Origin: Phytophthora hibernalis
Lineage: Eukaryota; Oomycota; Peronosporomycetes; Peronosporales; Peronosporaceae
Direction: 5' to 3'
Length of the DNA stretch: 64,000 nt
Assembly: GCA_012656075.1 (NCBI GenBank)
Contig: JAAKBF010000116.1
Location: 62,001-126,000, forward strand
Shown: positions 29,929 to 40,369 of the stretch, piece after piece
Position numbering within the stretch: the stretch's first letter is position 1
Layout of the letters: the number at the start of each line of letters is the position of its first letter
Made by a program: the position numbers and the translations under genes
Notes under the pieces: generated by a model
Told to the model about the DNA's origin: nothing
Databases searched by the model: none
Seen by the model: the letters and a program-made list of their open reading frames with translations, nothing else

Positions 29929-31970
29929 TCATGAGTCGAAAATATGAGCAAGTTTTTTGCTATGTTCGACATCGGGTTGGTCGTTTCGCTTCTGGGCCTC
30001 TCGATAGGCGATAAAGGCGTTCAAGATCGCCATGTCGACGAGGCCCAGAAAGATTGTATTGTAGTACTTACGGAAAACAACCGCAAGCTGCAGTGAATAG
30101 CGCTGCAGCCTCAACTGGTCGTGTATGTCGATTCCTCCCATCCAGCGCTGGTAGTTACGCATCATTGACGGACACGTGACAACTGCTTTCCTACCACCTC
30201 GCAGGCGACGCTCTATACAACATCGTAAAAAAACAAGTAGTTAGTGACGCCATCGCTAAGAATAGAAACGGTAACATACGGCAAGACTGCAGCACTCTGC
30301 TGCCGCCCGTAGCAAGTAGGTGAACAGCCTTTCGATCCCACCACAGCATAGCTGTTAGCTACGGGCAGCTCTTTGACACTGTCATCTTCGTGGTCCCGCG
30401 CGGAACACCCCGCGGACGGTTCTTTTCTCGTCTTCAGCTCCTGCGGGAATCCCTTTTGTTGGTCAGGACAGTGCCGACAGTGTTCACCTTGCGGCTCAGC
30501 ATTTGCAGTGCGAGCTGCACGGACGTGTTGAAGCGGTCGGTGACGACCGCATGATACACACCTACTTGGGGAGGCGGGAGCACTTCATGCAGGTTCCGCA
30601 CAACGGCCGCAGCACCAGAGTTTGGGTCTGCAGAAAATTTGGTCGGCGACTGGCCGTCAAATGCACTCGCGTGTTGATCAGTTCCGCAATAGAGCTCCAA
30701 TCTACGAAGTAGTAATATGCAACATAGACAACGTCAGCACGGTGAATATACAACATGTTCGACCTAACCAAAACAAATCCCCGTCGACGTCATGGTAAAA
30801 CCGCGGGACAAAAACACAATATGCATCACGCAACAACTCCAACAAACACACGATCCATCAACGTACCAAAGGCAGTACGCAGTGTCCGCGCAGCAGGTCA
30901 TGAAAAGCTTGGTACCCCAATTGTGGGGCTTGTCCTTCAGGTACTGTCTGGTCACGTTGAAGCGGCTCCGGGATGGAATGACGGCTTCGTCAAAGGCACG
31001 AACCGGGGCACATTGTATCCTGCGCGGAATGTCTTCTGTAATGTCTCCACCACTGGTCTAACTTTCCATGCTCCATCGGTTGCTGCATTGTCATCAGCAT
31101 TGTTAGAAAAGTGTAGGTTCTGCATGATTCTCCCGAAACGACCCTTCGACATGTAGCGACCAAACGTTCCAGCAGGGCGGTGTAGTCAGGCAGTGATCCG
31201 CGAGACGACGCGTATGTGGGCATAGCATTCGAGCTGTCAACAATCGAATCACCCGCATGACCTTGTGTCCCTTGATAGGTTTGTGCTGTATCATTCCTTT
31301 CTCCATCACTATTTCTCGACTGACGTCTTTCCCTTGATCCGTCTGCTTCTGGAGCATGTGGTCAATCCCCTCGTTCAGGTGTTGGTCGTAATAGCGATTG
31401 CTTTACTTTAGAATATGGCTCCACAAACGTCTCGGCATAAAAAACAGCAGATCCAACGGCGAGTCTGCTCTCGCTAACATCACATCAGTAGGTCCATACT
31501 CCCCTTTGTAGAGATCTGGATAATCAACGTCTTCTGGGAAAGTGGCGGGGTCTAATGATGTAATATACAACCTAACAGTCGTTAGTCCACGTAGTATATC
31601 ATACATGAACTAGAAGAAACACGTACCGAGATTCCATCCATCTTTTCGCAGCTTCTTCAGTGCATTGCCGTCCTGCGCGAGCACCGCTCTCTTCATGTGT
31701 CATGAGGTCCCAATCCGTTGTTGTTGAACTCCAGGCGCGTGGTGACTTCGTGACTGCCTCTTTCAGTCGTTTCGTAGCCAGTCTCTTTGCCGCATTTTTC
31801 TTGCGGCGAGCAATAATCGCGGCGCCGTCCACAGAACCCTCAATCGCGCTATCATCCTCCACACCATCCTCTTCCTTGTCTGCATCCTCATTCTCTTCTC
31901 TCTCGTCGTCATCTTCCGCATCGTCGTCCTCCTCTCCCTCATCCGATTCGTCTTCATCGTCGTCACCCAC
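29929..31970 (-). pseudogene. PiggyBac-like transposase remnant
   Basis: Minus-strand pieces in order: an acidic N terminus (31970-31770, DDDEDESDEGEEDDDAED and similar); LARADSPLDLLFFMPRRLW (31480-31405); MSKGRFGRIMQNLHFSNNAD and WKVRPVVETLQKTF (31152-31040); catalytic FDEAVIPSRSRFNVTRQYLK in a shifted frame (30995-30930); WGTKLFMTCCADTAY (30915-30870); NSGAAAVVRNLHEVLPPPQV and AVVTDRFNTSVQLALQMLSR (30620-30500); and YQRWMGGIDIHDQLRLQRYS (30155-30090). These are the landmarks of the DDE_Tnp_1_7 (piggyBac) family. A GTACGT...TTAG intron may occupy 31552-31626. The frame is broken many times. No TTAA-flanked ends were identified. Confidence 0.8.
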
Positions 31971-31972
31971 CG

Positions 31973-33210
31973 CTAGTTCATGAGCCTATACATACCAACT
32001 AGCAGAGTCCGAGCTGTCGCATTCCACGTCCGAGTCCAATCTTTCATCGACAAACAGTGACACGATCGAGTTGGACAAAACCAGGAACAGCAGTGCTTGC
32101 AGCGTTTGGGCACGATCGCGACATGGGGGTCAAGGGAAAGCAGCGAAGGAAGTCGGGCACTTACTTTTGGGTTCCACCCGCTCAATACGCGGGATACTCT
32201 CGGGTCGGCCTGCGTCGTGCCCAGCATGTAACCAAACGCTTTGTTAACACGGTCCAGCTGCGCTCGATGATCCAGTTTTCGGCCACACTGCCGTCGTTGG
32301 CATGCATGGCCGCGCCACGGAAAGAGTGCGAGGTAAGCCCCGAGGTAAGATGGATCTGCTTCTCTTCCGCTACTTGCTTAACTCTAACCAGCAACCGATT
32401 GACGTATGCTTGCGCACCAGGTGCGGAGCGCTTGCCCGAGGCTATTGGTGCTCCAGGTCGTCGTCTGCCTCGAGCAGCTCGACGAGGATCAATTCCTCGA
32501 TATCGCTCGCAACAGCAGCGCATCGCTTCGTGGACTGGAACTGCGGAGAGAAGCGCTTGGTGGGCGCCGTCTGCATTGTGAGTGCGGCAGCTAAAGTAAA
32601 TAGCGGGCAGGTTAAGAAGGATGTTGGGTCTTTGAACAGGGAGATGCCCTGTAATAAAGCTGTCTTGACCCGCTTGAAGCGGAGAAAGAGTACTCCACCT
32701 ACCAGAGCAACATCATATTAGTCAGCAATAGTCAGCAAATAGCAATAACCTGAAATGACGTACCAGGCAGTACCGAGTGCTGTTGTTTCTCTAGTTGCTC
32801 TGCGTCCGAGCTACGTTACCACATCATCACTACTAGAGACGCATCTAGATAGACGCTATCCGCAGAGGCAGATCTGTACAGTAGCAAAACGATATTTTCC
32901 AGGTCTTGCTTGGAGCATGGAGGTGCTTTCTTTTCGAAGCCACCGTCCTCGCGCTTGGTACAGAATTTTCCGGTTGCAACCAGTTTTTGACGTTACCAAA
33001 GTAAGCAAGACACGTATTTGTCGAGCGAGACTTTTCCGTCGATCTAGCTAGGGAATATGCGTACTTGTCTAACATAATTTTAAGTACCTTACGGGTCTCG
33101 TCGGCGCTGATTAGCTCGTGAGCTTCGTCAAGTGTCATGTCCTCTGCTTTCAGAAATGCTGTAAAGGAGTTTACCGCCGTCACCCGCGCCTTCTTGCTGT
33201 TGGTGGGCAT
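31973..33210 (-). pseudogene. Crypton-like tyrosine recombinase remnant
   Basis: The N-terminal SAM-like domain is at 33210-32940 (KKARVTAVNSFTAFLKAEDM, DETRKVLKIMLDKYAYSLA, NTCLAYFGNVKNWL). After shifts comes the central part near 32720-32560 (GVLFLRFKRVKTALLQGISL, FLTCPLFTLAAALTMQTAPT). The catalytic region is at 32350-32180 with LTSGLTSHSFRGAAMHANDG (His-x-x-Arg box), ENWIIERSW, and KAFGYMLGTTQADPRVSRVL, where the active Tyr would lie. The tail has KRCKHCCSWFC. This matches the oomycete Cryptons, DNA transposons that move by a tyrosine recombinase without TIRs. The protein is broken by several frameshifts and at least one stop. Confidence 0.7.
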
Positions 33211-33429
33211 GACTCCAGTTCTCTCCTTTCCTGTTGTGAAGGTACAACTATCGCCGCAAGGTCAGAAACCTCAGTATATTCCAACTAAATATGGTCGGAT
33301 TGGTCAGAATATCGCAATTTTCACAAGCTCAAATGATTGGACAAAAATACTGGAACACACCGTTCTCATTGGTGGAGCAGGCAGTCAGAGAATAAACCAT
33401 GCTTCCCAAGGTACCTTGGAATAGGATAT

Positions 33430-33880
33430 TATACCATATGATCACCCGTACTGAAATGATTGCCCAAGATCAATTTTTGGAATGATTGCACCTGATCGCG
33501 TATCCATAAGATGCGATCTGGAGGATTCACACGCAGGGGTATCGAAATGATTGCACCATATCGGTCAATCCGAATCGCCATCATATGTCGGAATGAGTGC
33601 GATAATCAGAATAATCAGAATGATTGCGCCGGCGGAATGAGTGCGATAATCAGAATAATCAGAATGATTGCGCCGGCGGAATGAGTGCGATAATCAGAAT
33701 AATCGGAATGAGTGCGATAATCAGAATAATCAGAATGATTGCGCCGGCGGAATGAGTGCGATAATCAGAATAATCAGAATGATTGCGCCGGCGGAATGAG
33801 TGCGATAATCAGAATAATCAGAATGATTGCGCCGGCGGAATGAGTGCGTCCGGCGGAATGATTACGCACATCGTAATGAT
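33430..33880 (+). repeat. 44-bp satellite array with degenerate flanking copies
   Basis: From 33591 to about 33850 a 44-bp unit repeats about five to six times (CGGAATGAGTGCGATAATCA, GAATAATCAGAATGATTGCG, CCGG). One copy is shortened internally (33690-33720). The left flank (33440-33590) holds looser copies of the core AATGATTGC. The same core, AATGATTGCGCC, reappears once at about 43804, in the spacer between the two divergent genes. Confidence 0.9.
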
Positions 33881-34110
33881 TGCGGCTTGCGACACCTTGG
33901 GACGTGCCGTGGGACGCCACGTGCCTCTCCGTATTCCTTCGTCGTCCTTCGTCATTGTCATTCAGTCACACGTCAACGCACCCAGTCTGCATTGCGTCTC
34001 CCTTGAAGAACAACGATCCCGCTTCTCCACAACCGCCCCCTGTACGTGAAGAAGCTGTGCAGCCGCCGATCCCCGAAGGCCATCTCTTCCGAAGATGCCT
34101 CCAATCTTCC

Positions 34111-34534
34111 GAACAGACTCGAACTGCGAGTCGTTCAAGTGAGAAACTCACTGCGGTCCATCGTGACTCACTCCTTGAGATCACAGAGGATCAGGTAGTT
34201 CAATCTACCCGCGTAGGCGTGAGATTGACTACAAGTGCTACCAAGTGTGACGCGGTCACACAGCACCTTGCCTTGAGGAAGCGTAAGAGAGCAAAGGCTC
34301 TCAGTGAACGATAAGTTCACAGTTCCCGGCCTAGGGAACTGTCTGCGGGTTTGATAGCAAGATAAATAATGAATATATTTTATAGCTGAGTTAAGCTTGT
34401 AGCATACAAACTATAAATCATCTGTAGTAAAAGCTGAGAAGCGTCCATGGTTGGCTCACAGCCAACCGGTATCATGTACTCTAAAGAGTGACATCGTCAC
34501 TCTTTATGTAGCTTGGGTACACGTCAGTGTACCC
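34111..34534. repeat. Dense hairpin array: about 12 adjacent inverted repeats
   Basis: Consecutive hairpins with unrelated arms and small loops: 34111-34136 (10 bp, one bulge), 34138-34152 (6 bp, loop AAA), 34163-34184 (8 bp, one bulge), 34195-34232 (11 bp, one bulge), 34232-34270 (outer 8 bp with a bulge, inner 7 bp), 34287-34302 (6), 34304-34320 (6), 34319-34342 (9), 34379-34417 (7), 34449-34467 (8, loop CAC), 34482-34506 (11, loop ATC), 34515-34534 (8, loop GTCA). The array lies between the satellite and the 3' end of the ankyrin pseudogene. The open frame at 33880-34314 has no recognisable domain. Confidence 0.9.
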
Positions 34535-34599
34535 CGTTACAGAAGGAATCCTATGAAACACTTGTCGATAGCTTCACTTTGCTTCAATATGTGACTGTT

Positions 34600-35240
34600 T
34601 ATTTAGTATGCGACGCTAAAAGGCTGCATCCTTCCGTTCGGTTGTGGTGCAAGAAAACAAGAACCTCAAAATGCCCTCCAGCGGCTGCGCAGTCCATGGC
34701 GCTCTTCGTACACCCTTCGTTGCGGTTGTGATGGAGATAGGACATAATATGGAGGTGCCCATTTGTTGCTGCCTAATCCATGGCGTGGGTAGTGCAGGGT
34801 GCACTAGTGTTTTCGTGTAGATACTGCACCACTTCAAGATGACCATTCGCAGTGGCTTGATCAATAGCCAGGGTCGTGCAGCCCTCGTTACGATTTTTAA
34901 GCCACTGGACAGCTTCGAGATGACCGTCGGAAGGCGCAGAATACATTGCATGGACCTTACAACCTTCAGTTCGATGAGTGTGCAACCACTTGATCGCAGC
35001 AAGAACCCCCTAGACGCAGTGTGGTTCATCGCGGCAGACGAACAGCCTTCAGCGCGATTTTTGTGGAGCCACAAGAAATTTTCCCACTCCCCGCATGCAT
35101 AGCATTATCCATAGCCGTCGACGTGCAAGTGTTCAGAAACGTTTTGTGAGCCCAGTCAAGCATCTCAATGGAGCCGTATCTGGCAACGAGATCCATCAGC
35201 GGCCCTGTCCACTCAAATTACTTCTTTTGAGAAGTTACTG
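34600..35240 (-). pseudogene. Ankyrin-repeat protein, frameshifted
   Basis: Minus-strand coding in several frames with the oomycete ankyrin pattern WLH-x-NR-x-EGCT-x2-AMD-x-AA-x2-GHLEVV. It begins near 35205 (MDLVARYGSIEMLDWAHKTF), then WLHTHRTEGCKVHAMYSAPS, GHLEAVQWLKNRNEGCTTLA, ATANGHLEVVQYLHENTSAP, GHLHIMSYLHHNRNEGCTKS, GHFEVLVFLHHNRTEGC. At least five repeats survive. Ankyrin repeats mediate protein-protein binding. The copia element at 35332 was inserted just upstream of this gene's preserved part. The hairpin array lies immediately past its 3' end. Confidence 0.75.
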
Positions 35241-35331
35241 CGGTGCAAGGCACACTCAGTCAGCTCTTTCAAACGATAGTCGAGTTGCATTTTTCTGCTT
35301 ACGCTGACAGCGAGATCGGGTTCGCGCCTTT

Positions 35332-35643
35332 TGATGGAAGGTATGGATCTTGAACGCAGCTTGACGGAGCGGAGGGAGGACAGCACTCTGGACGAGACCG
35401 GAGCGAGGACACTTGACCACTTGAGGAGAAGAAGGAAGATTCGAAAGTGATTGATTGATCGGAGTTACTTTAGCTAGCCTACCACATAGACACGCATCTT
35501 GCGTCCAATCATTCTACTCGTCCAATCATTGGTGGCGTAATCGACTTACCGTAATCACCGTAATCATCGTGGGTTCGGATTGGACCGGCTCGGGCTAACC
35601 GGTTCACGGTCAATAACCGATACCAAACCGGTAACCCTCAATA
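35332..35643 (-). repeat. Copia 3' LTR (312 bp)
   Basis: On the element's strand it starts TATTGAGGGTTACCGG and ends CTTCCATCA. It matches 39471-39782 except for about four substitutions, with no length difference. The outer flank is the target duplication CCTTT. Confidence 0.95.
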
Positions 35644-35656
35644 CGCCCCCTCAATG
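35644..35656 (-). promoter_or_regulatory. Copia polypurine tract
   Basis: CATTGAGGGGGCG on the element's strand, immediately before the 3' LTR. This is the expected position for plus-strand DNA priming during reverse transcription. Confidence 0.7.
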
Positions 35657-37200
35657 CGAAGTCCCACGAATGCCGAAAGCCGTCGTCAGATCCATGTGGC
35701 GAGGTCCCGCAAGCGCCTTCGTCATGAAGTCCGCCAGCATCACAGAAGTTTCGCAATACTCGAGCTTCACTTCACCGCGTTTCACTTCGTCGCGGATGTG
35801 GTGGTACTTGATGTCGATGTGCTTGGCGTGGCCGTGGTTCACCGGGTTCTTCGTCGTCTTGATGCACGACTGGTTATCTTCACGGATCTTGAGTTCGGGG
35901 CCAGTCTCGTTGGCAGCAGCAAGGATCTCGCACAGCAGGCGATGAATCCATTTTCCTTCTTGGATCGCCAGACTCAGCGCGATGTATTCCGCCTCGCACG
36001 TAGATAGCGAAACACTTGACTGCTTCTTGCTGCCTCAGCTCACAGGCGCACCGAGTAGCATGAGTGTGTAGCCCGAAGTCGACTTGTGGTCCGCCAGGTC
36101 GCCGGCCCAGTCCGCGTCCGAGTAGCCACGAAAGTCCATCTTGTCGCCCGGCTTGAAGCAGATGCCATGCGTCTTGGTGCCTTGCAGGTAGCGAAAGATG
36201 CGCTTGACCGCAACCCAGTGTTCCTCTTGGGGGTTCTCCATGAAGCGCGACACATAGCCAACGGCGTACGCGATGTCCGGTCGCGTGGGGTCATCAGGTG
36301 CATCAGGTCACCAACAGCTTCGCGAAATGGGGCGTTGACCTTGGTCGCCGCGTCGCTTGGAACCAGTCGAGTGCTCATGTCCACCGGACTCACCACGGCC
36401 TTGCACTTGTCCATGGCGAAGCGCTTGAGGATGTCGTCCACATATCGCCGCTGACACATGGTCACGCTGCCGTCCTGGCCGTCCACCAGCTCGATCCCAA
36501 GAACAAACGCACACTTGCCGCTGTCTGTCATCTCGAAGCGCGTCTTCAGGTCCGTCTTCGTGCGCGAGATCAGCTCGGGCGAACTCCCGGTAATCAGCAC
36601 GTCATCGACGTACACTAGCACGAGCACGCAGTGACCGTCCACGACCTTGATGTAGAGGCACGAATCGAAGGCCGACACTTGAAACCCAATCGAGCACACA
36701 AACTCGTCGAAGGTCTCGTTCCACACGCGCGAAGCTTGCTTGAAACCGTAGATCGCCTTCACCAATTCCAGGCAGTCGAAGTCGCCATCCAGCTCAACAC
36801 CTTCAGGGACCACGCAGAACACTAGTTCCTTCATTATCCCATACGGGAATGCGGTCACCACGTCGAGTTGGTCGAGTGGCCACCCGAAGTATTTGGCAAT
36901 GGCGATGACCATGCGCAGCGTCATGTACTTGACCACCGGCGAGAACGTCTCCGTGTAGTCGATACCGTACTTCTGCTTGAAACCCTTGGCCACGAGGCGC
37001 GCTTTGTCCTTCTCGATGGATCCGTCCGCTTGCGCTTGATCTTGAACACCCACTTGGTTCCAATGGCGCGTTGTCCGTTGGGCAGCTTGGCAGCACGAAA
37101 CACCCCACGTAGTCGCATCGACTTCAGCTCCGCACGAATGGCTTTGCGTCAGTGCACTTGGTCCGGACCGTTCACTGCTTCTTGGAATGTCTTTGGCTCC
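35651..37200 (-). CDS. Copia reverse transcriptase and RNase H
   Basis: LPNGQRAIGTKWVFKIKRK leads into KARLVAKGFKQKYGIDYTET, FSPVVKYMTLRMVIAIAKYF, QLDVVTAFPYGIMKELVFCV (first Asp), AIYGFKQASRVWNETFDEF and the intact active site LVLVYVDDVLITG. RNase H: HWVAVKRIFRYLQGTKTHGI, YSDADWAGDLADHKSTSGYT (first Asp), then HIDIKYHHIRDEV and LADFMTKALAGPRHMDL near 35800-35680. Frame steps occur at about 37040 and 36260, both equivalent to one lost base. Copies the element RNA into DNA. Confidence 0.88.
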
Positions 37201-37715
37201 GAGAGATCCAGTGCAGCTTCAACAGTGTTGGCACTTGCACGCCAAAACACGTGAGGTGTCGAGTCTTCATCTTGGTCCCCAGACTTTTCTTCTTCATCTT
37301 CATGTGGCGAGGAGTTGTCCGGCGCGCTTGCTTCTTCCAGTCCAACTCGGTGACGTACAGCGCGCGGTTTTCTCACAGGTTTAACGTCTTCACTTGAGCG
37401 ATTCTTGCGCTTTCCCGCCTGCTTGTAGTCCGTCTGCGGAGGACCATTATCTCTTAATGTCGAGCGAGTCGAGGTCCAGGTCATCGGCATCTTCATCGGA
37501 AATCCGCGGCGAAAGTCCAAAGGTCGACTCATCGAACTTGACATCGCGACTGATGACCACCTGCCCCGCCTCGATGTCATAAAGTCGATACGCCTTGGAC
37601 ACTTCTTCGTAGCCGAGGAACAGTCCGGCGCGAGCCTTGGGGTCCCACTTGAGTCGTTTTTCCTTCGGAGTGAAAACGTACGTCCGGCAGCCAAATACAC
37701 GCATGTGCTTGACAC
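37149..37715 (-). CDS. Copia integrase-to-RT linker
   Basis: A hydrophilic Glu/Asp/Lys-rich spacer between integrase and reverse transcriptase: KPVRKPRAVRHRVGLEEASA, HEDEEEKSGDQDEDSTPH, EAALDLSEPKTFQEAVNGPD. The last phrase is the typical start of the copia RT domain (the EAV region). It sits in the frame one base off from the integrase C-terminal part. Confidence 0.6.
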   Translation of the reverse strand: MSSTCVYLAAGRTFSLRRKNDSSGTPRLAPDCSSATKKCPRRIDFMTSRRGRWSSVAMSSSMSRPLDFRRGFPMKMPMTWTSTRSTLRDNGPPQTDYKQAGKRKNRSSEDVKPVRKPRAVRHRVGLEEASAPDNSSPHEDEEEKSGDQDEDSTPHVFWRASANTVEAALDLSEPKTFQEAVNGPDQVH

Positions 37716-38680
37716 TTGGCTTGGACTTGTGCACGATCTCGAACGCAGTCTTGTGCTCGATCTTGGGGGACGGCAGCCGATTTTTCACGTAGATGGCCGT
37801 CATCGCCGCCTCAGCCCAGAAACACTTGTCCAGATTGGCATGGTGCAACATACTGCGGCCGATCGTGACGATGGTCCGGATGGCGCGCTCTGCTGTGCCG
37901 TTGGTCTGGTGCGCGTACGGGACCGTGGTTTGCTACTCGATGCCTTGATCTTCAAAGAAGGCCTTGAGCGAGTTGGTCGCAAACTCACGAGCTCCGTCGT
38001 GTCGCACAAACTTGACCTTCTTGCCGAATTGCGTCTGCACCTTGGTGATGTACTTCTTGATGCAATCTTCGCTCTCCGACTTGGCACGCAGACAGAAACC
38101 CTTCATGCATCCGCTGGCTTCGTCCACGATCAGCAGTAGATACTTGCTGCCGCCAAGCGAGATTTTCTCCATGGGTCCGCAGATGTCGAAGTGGAGCAGC
38201 TCAAACGTGTCGTAGCGATGCTTGTCACGGTTGCTTGGAAACGGTTTTGGACCATCTTCCCTTGCTGGCAACCGCGACACATGCTTGGTCCACTCGACTT
38301 GGAGGGTGCCTTCGCGTCCTTGATCATGTTGTTGTCGACCATCTTGCGAAGCACCTCCACCGGAGCATGACCCATACGCGCGTGCAGGTCGACTGTTCTT
38401 CCACTTGTCGCCGCATTCGCTGATCGCTGAGGCGTCCGAAGCCAGTAGAGGCCATCCACGAGGTCCGCCGTCGCCACCACTTGGTTCGAACCCTTGCTCC
38501 ACCTTCATCTCGCTCGATCAAGTGAGCGAACTTGGACTTGTCATTGCAGATGTGGTGCGTTGCGCCGCTGTCGACCGTCCACATCCCGGACACATTCTTT
38601 CCCGTCGAAACTCCACACTCCAGGAAACCGCGAACGCCACTCGATCGTAGTCGTAGTCGTCGCTGTCGTTTCTCCACTGG
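37440..38680 (-). CDS. Copia protease and integrase
   Basis: Protease: SGMWTVDSGATHHICNDKSK (about 38590-38530). Pre-integrase: LHARMGHAPVEVLRKMVDNN and MCRGCQQGKMVQNRFQ. Integrase core: DTFELLHFDICGPMEKISLG (Asp), VKFVRHDGAREFATNSLKAF (Asp), YAHQTNGTAERAIRTIV-like (Glu). After this come AEAAMTAIYVKNRLPSPKIE, VKHMRVFGCRTYVFTPKEKR and GLFLGYEEVSKAYRLYD. Between the second Asp and the Glu an in-frame TAG (at about 37934) replaces what is expected to be a Gln codon. Frame steps occur near 38560, 38470 and 37830. Confidence 0.85.
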
Positions 38681-39451
38681 ATGTTGTTGGCCCTGTGTCC
38701 ACGGCCATTGTCATTGCCGCCGCGTCTTGGCCCTCGGTTTTCATCCTTCTGCTTGGTCCAGCACTTGTCAACCGTGTGCCCCAATTTCCCGCAGTACGTG
38801 CACTGGCGAGACTCTCGGTCGGTCGTGAACGCTTTGGCCGCGTCCTCCGTTTTCACCGTCGCCGTCTTCTCGCCTTGCCGCTTGATGTGCTCGTTCGTGA
38901 GCACCTTCACAACGTCTTGCGTGCGTAGCTCTGCTATGCTCATCTCCAGGTTCAGTACGACGTTCTCGTAACTCTTGGGAGACTGCGCAACAAGCAGATC
39001 GCCACGTCTTCATCCTCCATCTTGGCGCCGATGCTGCTGAGCTTGGCGCTGATGTTGAGGACCTCATTGCAGTGATGCAAGACATTCCCGCCTTCCGACA
39101 TCTCCATGCTGAAGAGCTGCCGCTTCAAGTAGATGCGACCAGCCTTCTGCGATCCACCGTACAGCGTCTTCAGGCGCGACCACGCAACCCACGCTTCCTC
39201 GCAGTCGTCGATCACGTGGTGGTAGTCCGCGTCCATGTGGAGCAGCATCAGTCCGAACGCGATGTTGCTCGACTTGACGTAGTCGTCCTGGCCCGCGAGT
39301 CCGTGAAGCTTGGCGTCGTCTCCCGGTTCACGACTTGCCACACCGACTTGGTCAGGAACACGCCACGCATGTAGCGGTTCCATGTCGCGTAGTTGTCTCC
39401 GTTGAACTTGTCGATGGAGACCTTGGTGCTGGCATCGTGGGCAGAGGACAT
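38518..39451 (-). CDS. Copia gag with CCHC knuckle (frames broken by single-base deletions)
   Basis: The start MSSAHDASTKVSIDKFNGDN is followed by YATWNRYMRGVFLTKSVWQV, then SSNIAFGLMLLHMDADYHHV, EEAWVAWSRLKTLYGGSQKA, YLKRQLFSMEMSEGGNVLHH, AKLSSIGAKMEDEDVAICLL and EHIKRQGEKTATV. The zinc knuckle is CTYCGKLGHTVDKC at about 38800-38760. It forms the particle and binds the element RNA. The frame steps from one to the next by a single missing base at about 39300 and 38960. The mature gag end runs into protease without a stop in the shifted frame. Confidence 0.85.
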
Positions 39452-39454
39452 GGT

Positions 39455-39470
39455 GCTTGGGCTCATAACC
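39455..39470 (-). promoter_or_regulatory. Copia primer-binding site, directly against the LTR
   Basis: GGTTATGAGCCCAAGC on the element's strand with no gap to the LTR end. It is identical to the site of the other copia at 23075-23090. Its complement spans a Met-tRNA anticodon loop (CTCATAA), pointing to priming by a tRNA half. The gag ATG at 39451 follows after three bases. Confidence 0.75.
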
Positions 39471-39782
39471 TGATGGAAGGTATGGATCTTGAACGAAGCT
39501 TGACGGAGCGAAGGGAGGACAGCACTCTGGACGAGACCAGAGCGAGGACACTTGACCACTTGAGGGGAAGAAGGAAGATTCGAAAGTGATTGATTGATCG
39601 GAGTTACTTTAGCTAGCCTACCACATAGACACGCATCTTGCGTCCAATCATTCTACTCGTCCAATCATTGGTGGCGTAATCGACTTACCGTAATCACCGT
39701 AATCATCGTGGGTTCGGATTGGACCGGCTCGGGCTAACCGGTTCACGGTCAATAACCGATACCAAACCGGTAACCCTCAATA
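39471..39782 (-). repeat. Copia 5' LTR (312 bp)
   Basis: Partner of the LTR at 35332-35643. On the element's strand it ends CATCA directly against the primer-binding site. The outer flank 39783-39787 is CCTTT. Confidence 0.95.
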
Positions 39783-39837
39783 CCTTTGCCAAGCAAATAT
39801 CACGCTCTTCGACGCTTTCCATACTTCGCTGAGCGCG

Positions 39838-40250
39838 GTGTCTTTCATTCCGCCCGCCCCCAGGTTGCCCGGGATCGCTTCTCTTCTCTCTGCATCACCT
39901 GCGTCGAAACCGGTAGTGGGCAACGGCGATGACCTACACCCGTGCAGGTCAGTCGAATCAATCTGGAGTGAAGACTTCAAGTGGACTCGAAAAGATGGAA
40001 TGAAGGCTCAGACCATCCTTCTCGAGTCTACGTCCCCAGCGGCACCTACTTTAACTGCATGCTCGGTGGGGTCGTCTTCACGCAAATCCGATCACCTTGA
40101 GTCAGCTTCACTCGTGTGCGCGCAATCGACGAGGGCGCCCGCCTGGCCGCCAAGATTGAGACTGCTAAATCTGGTGACCCTCTGGAAGCCGAGCCCACAC
40201 CGTTTGACAAGGTGCTCGAGTTCTTGGGCAAGTTTCACAAATGAGCCACG
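39838..40250 (+). pseudogene. Degenerate coding fragment, unrecognised
   Basis: Directly outside the copia. One + strand frame gives LPGIASLLSASPASKPVVGN and EDFKWTRKDGMKAQTI. Another gives VYVPSGTYFNCMLGGVVFTQ, then FTRVRAIDEGARLAAKIETA and FDKVLEFLGKFHK before a stop at about 40243. The second looks like the C-terminal end of a real soluble protein. Nothing identifies the family, and the open 155-aa frame over this stretch is not its true frame. Confidence 0.35.
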
Positions 40251-40369
40251 ATCACGAAGGTCACGGGAGTTCCACGCCGACAGCTCGCGGGGCGTGGGGC
40301 CTTGATGGGGGACGGCGCAACATTGAACGGGTGTACCCGCAGGCAGGATCGGCATGGCGATCTTGCTCG

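Larger units (their letters stand above)
35332..39782 (-). mobile_element. Complete, young Ty1/copia element (4,451 bp)
   Basis: Two 312-bp LTRs enclose gag, protease, integrase, reverse transcriptase and RNase H in copia order on the minus strand. The target duplication CCTTT is present at 35327-35331 and 39783-39787. A primer-binding site abuts the 5' LTR and a purine-rich tract (CATTGAGGGGGCG) abuts the 3' LTR. The LTRs differ by about four substitutions, so the insertion is recent. The frame breaks in its coding region are almost all explained by single-base deletions. Confidence 0.95.
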
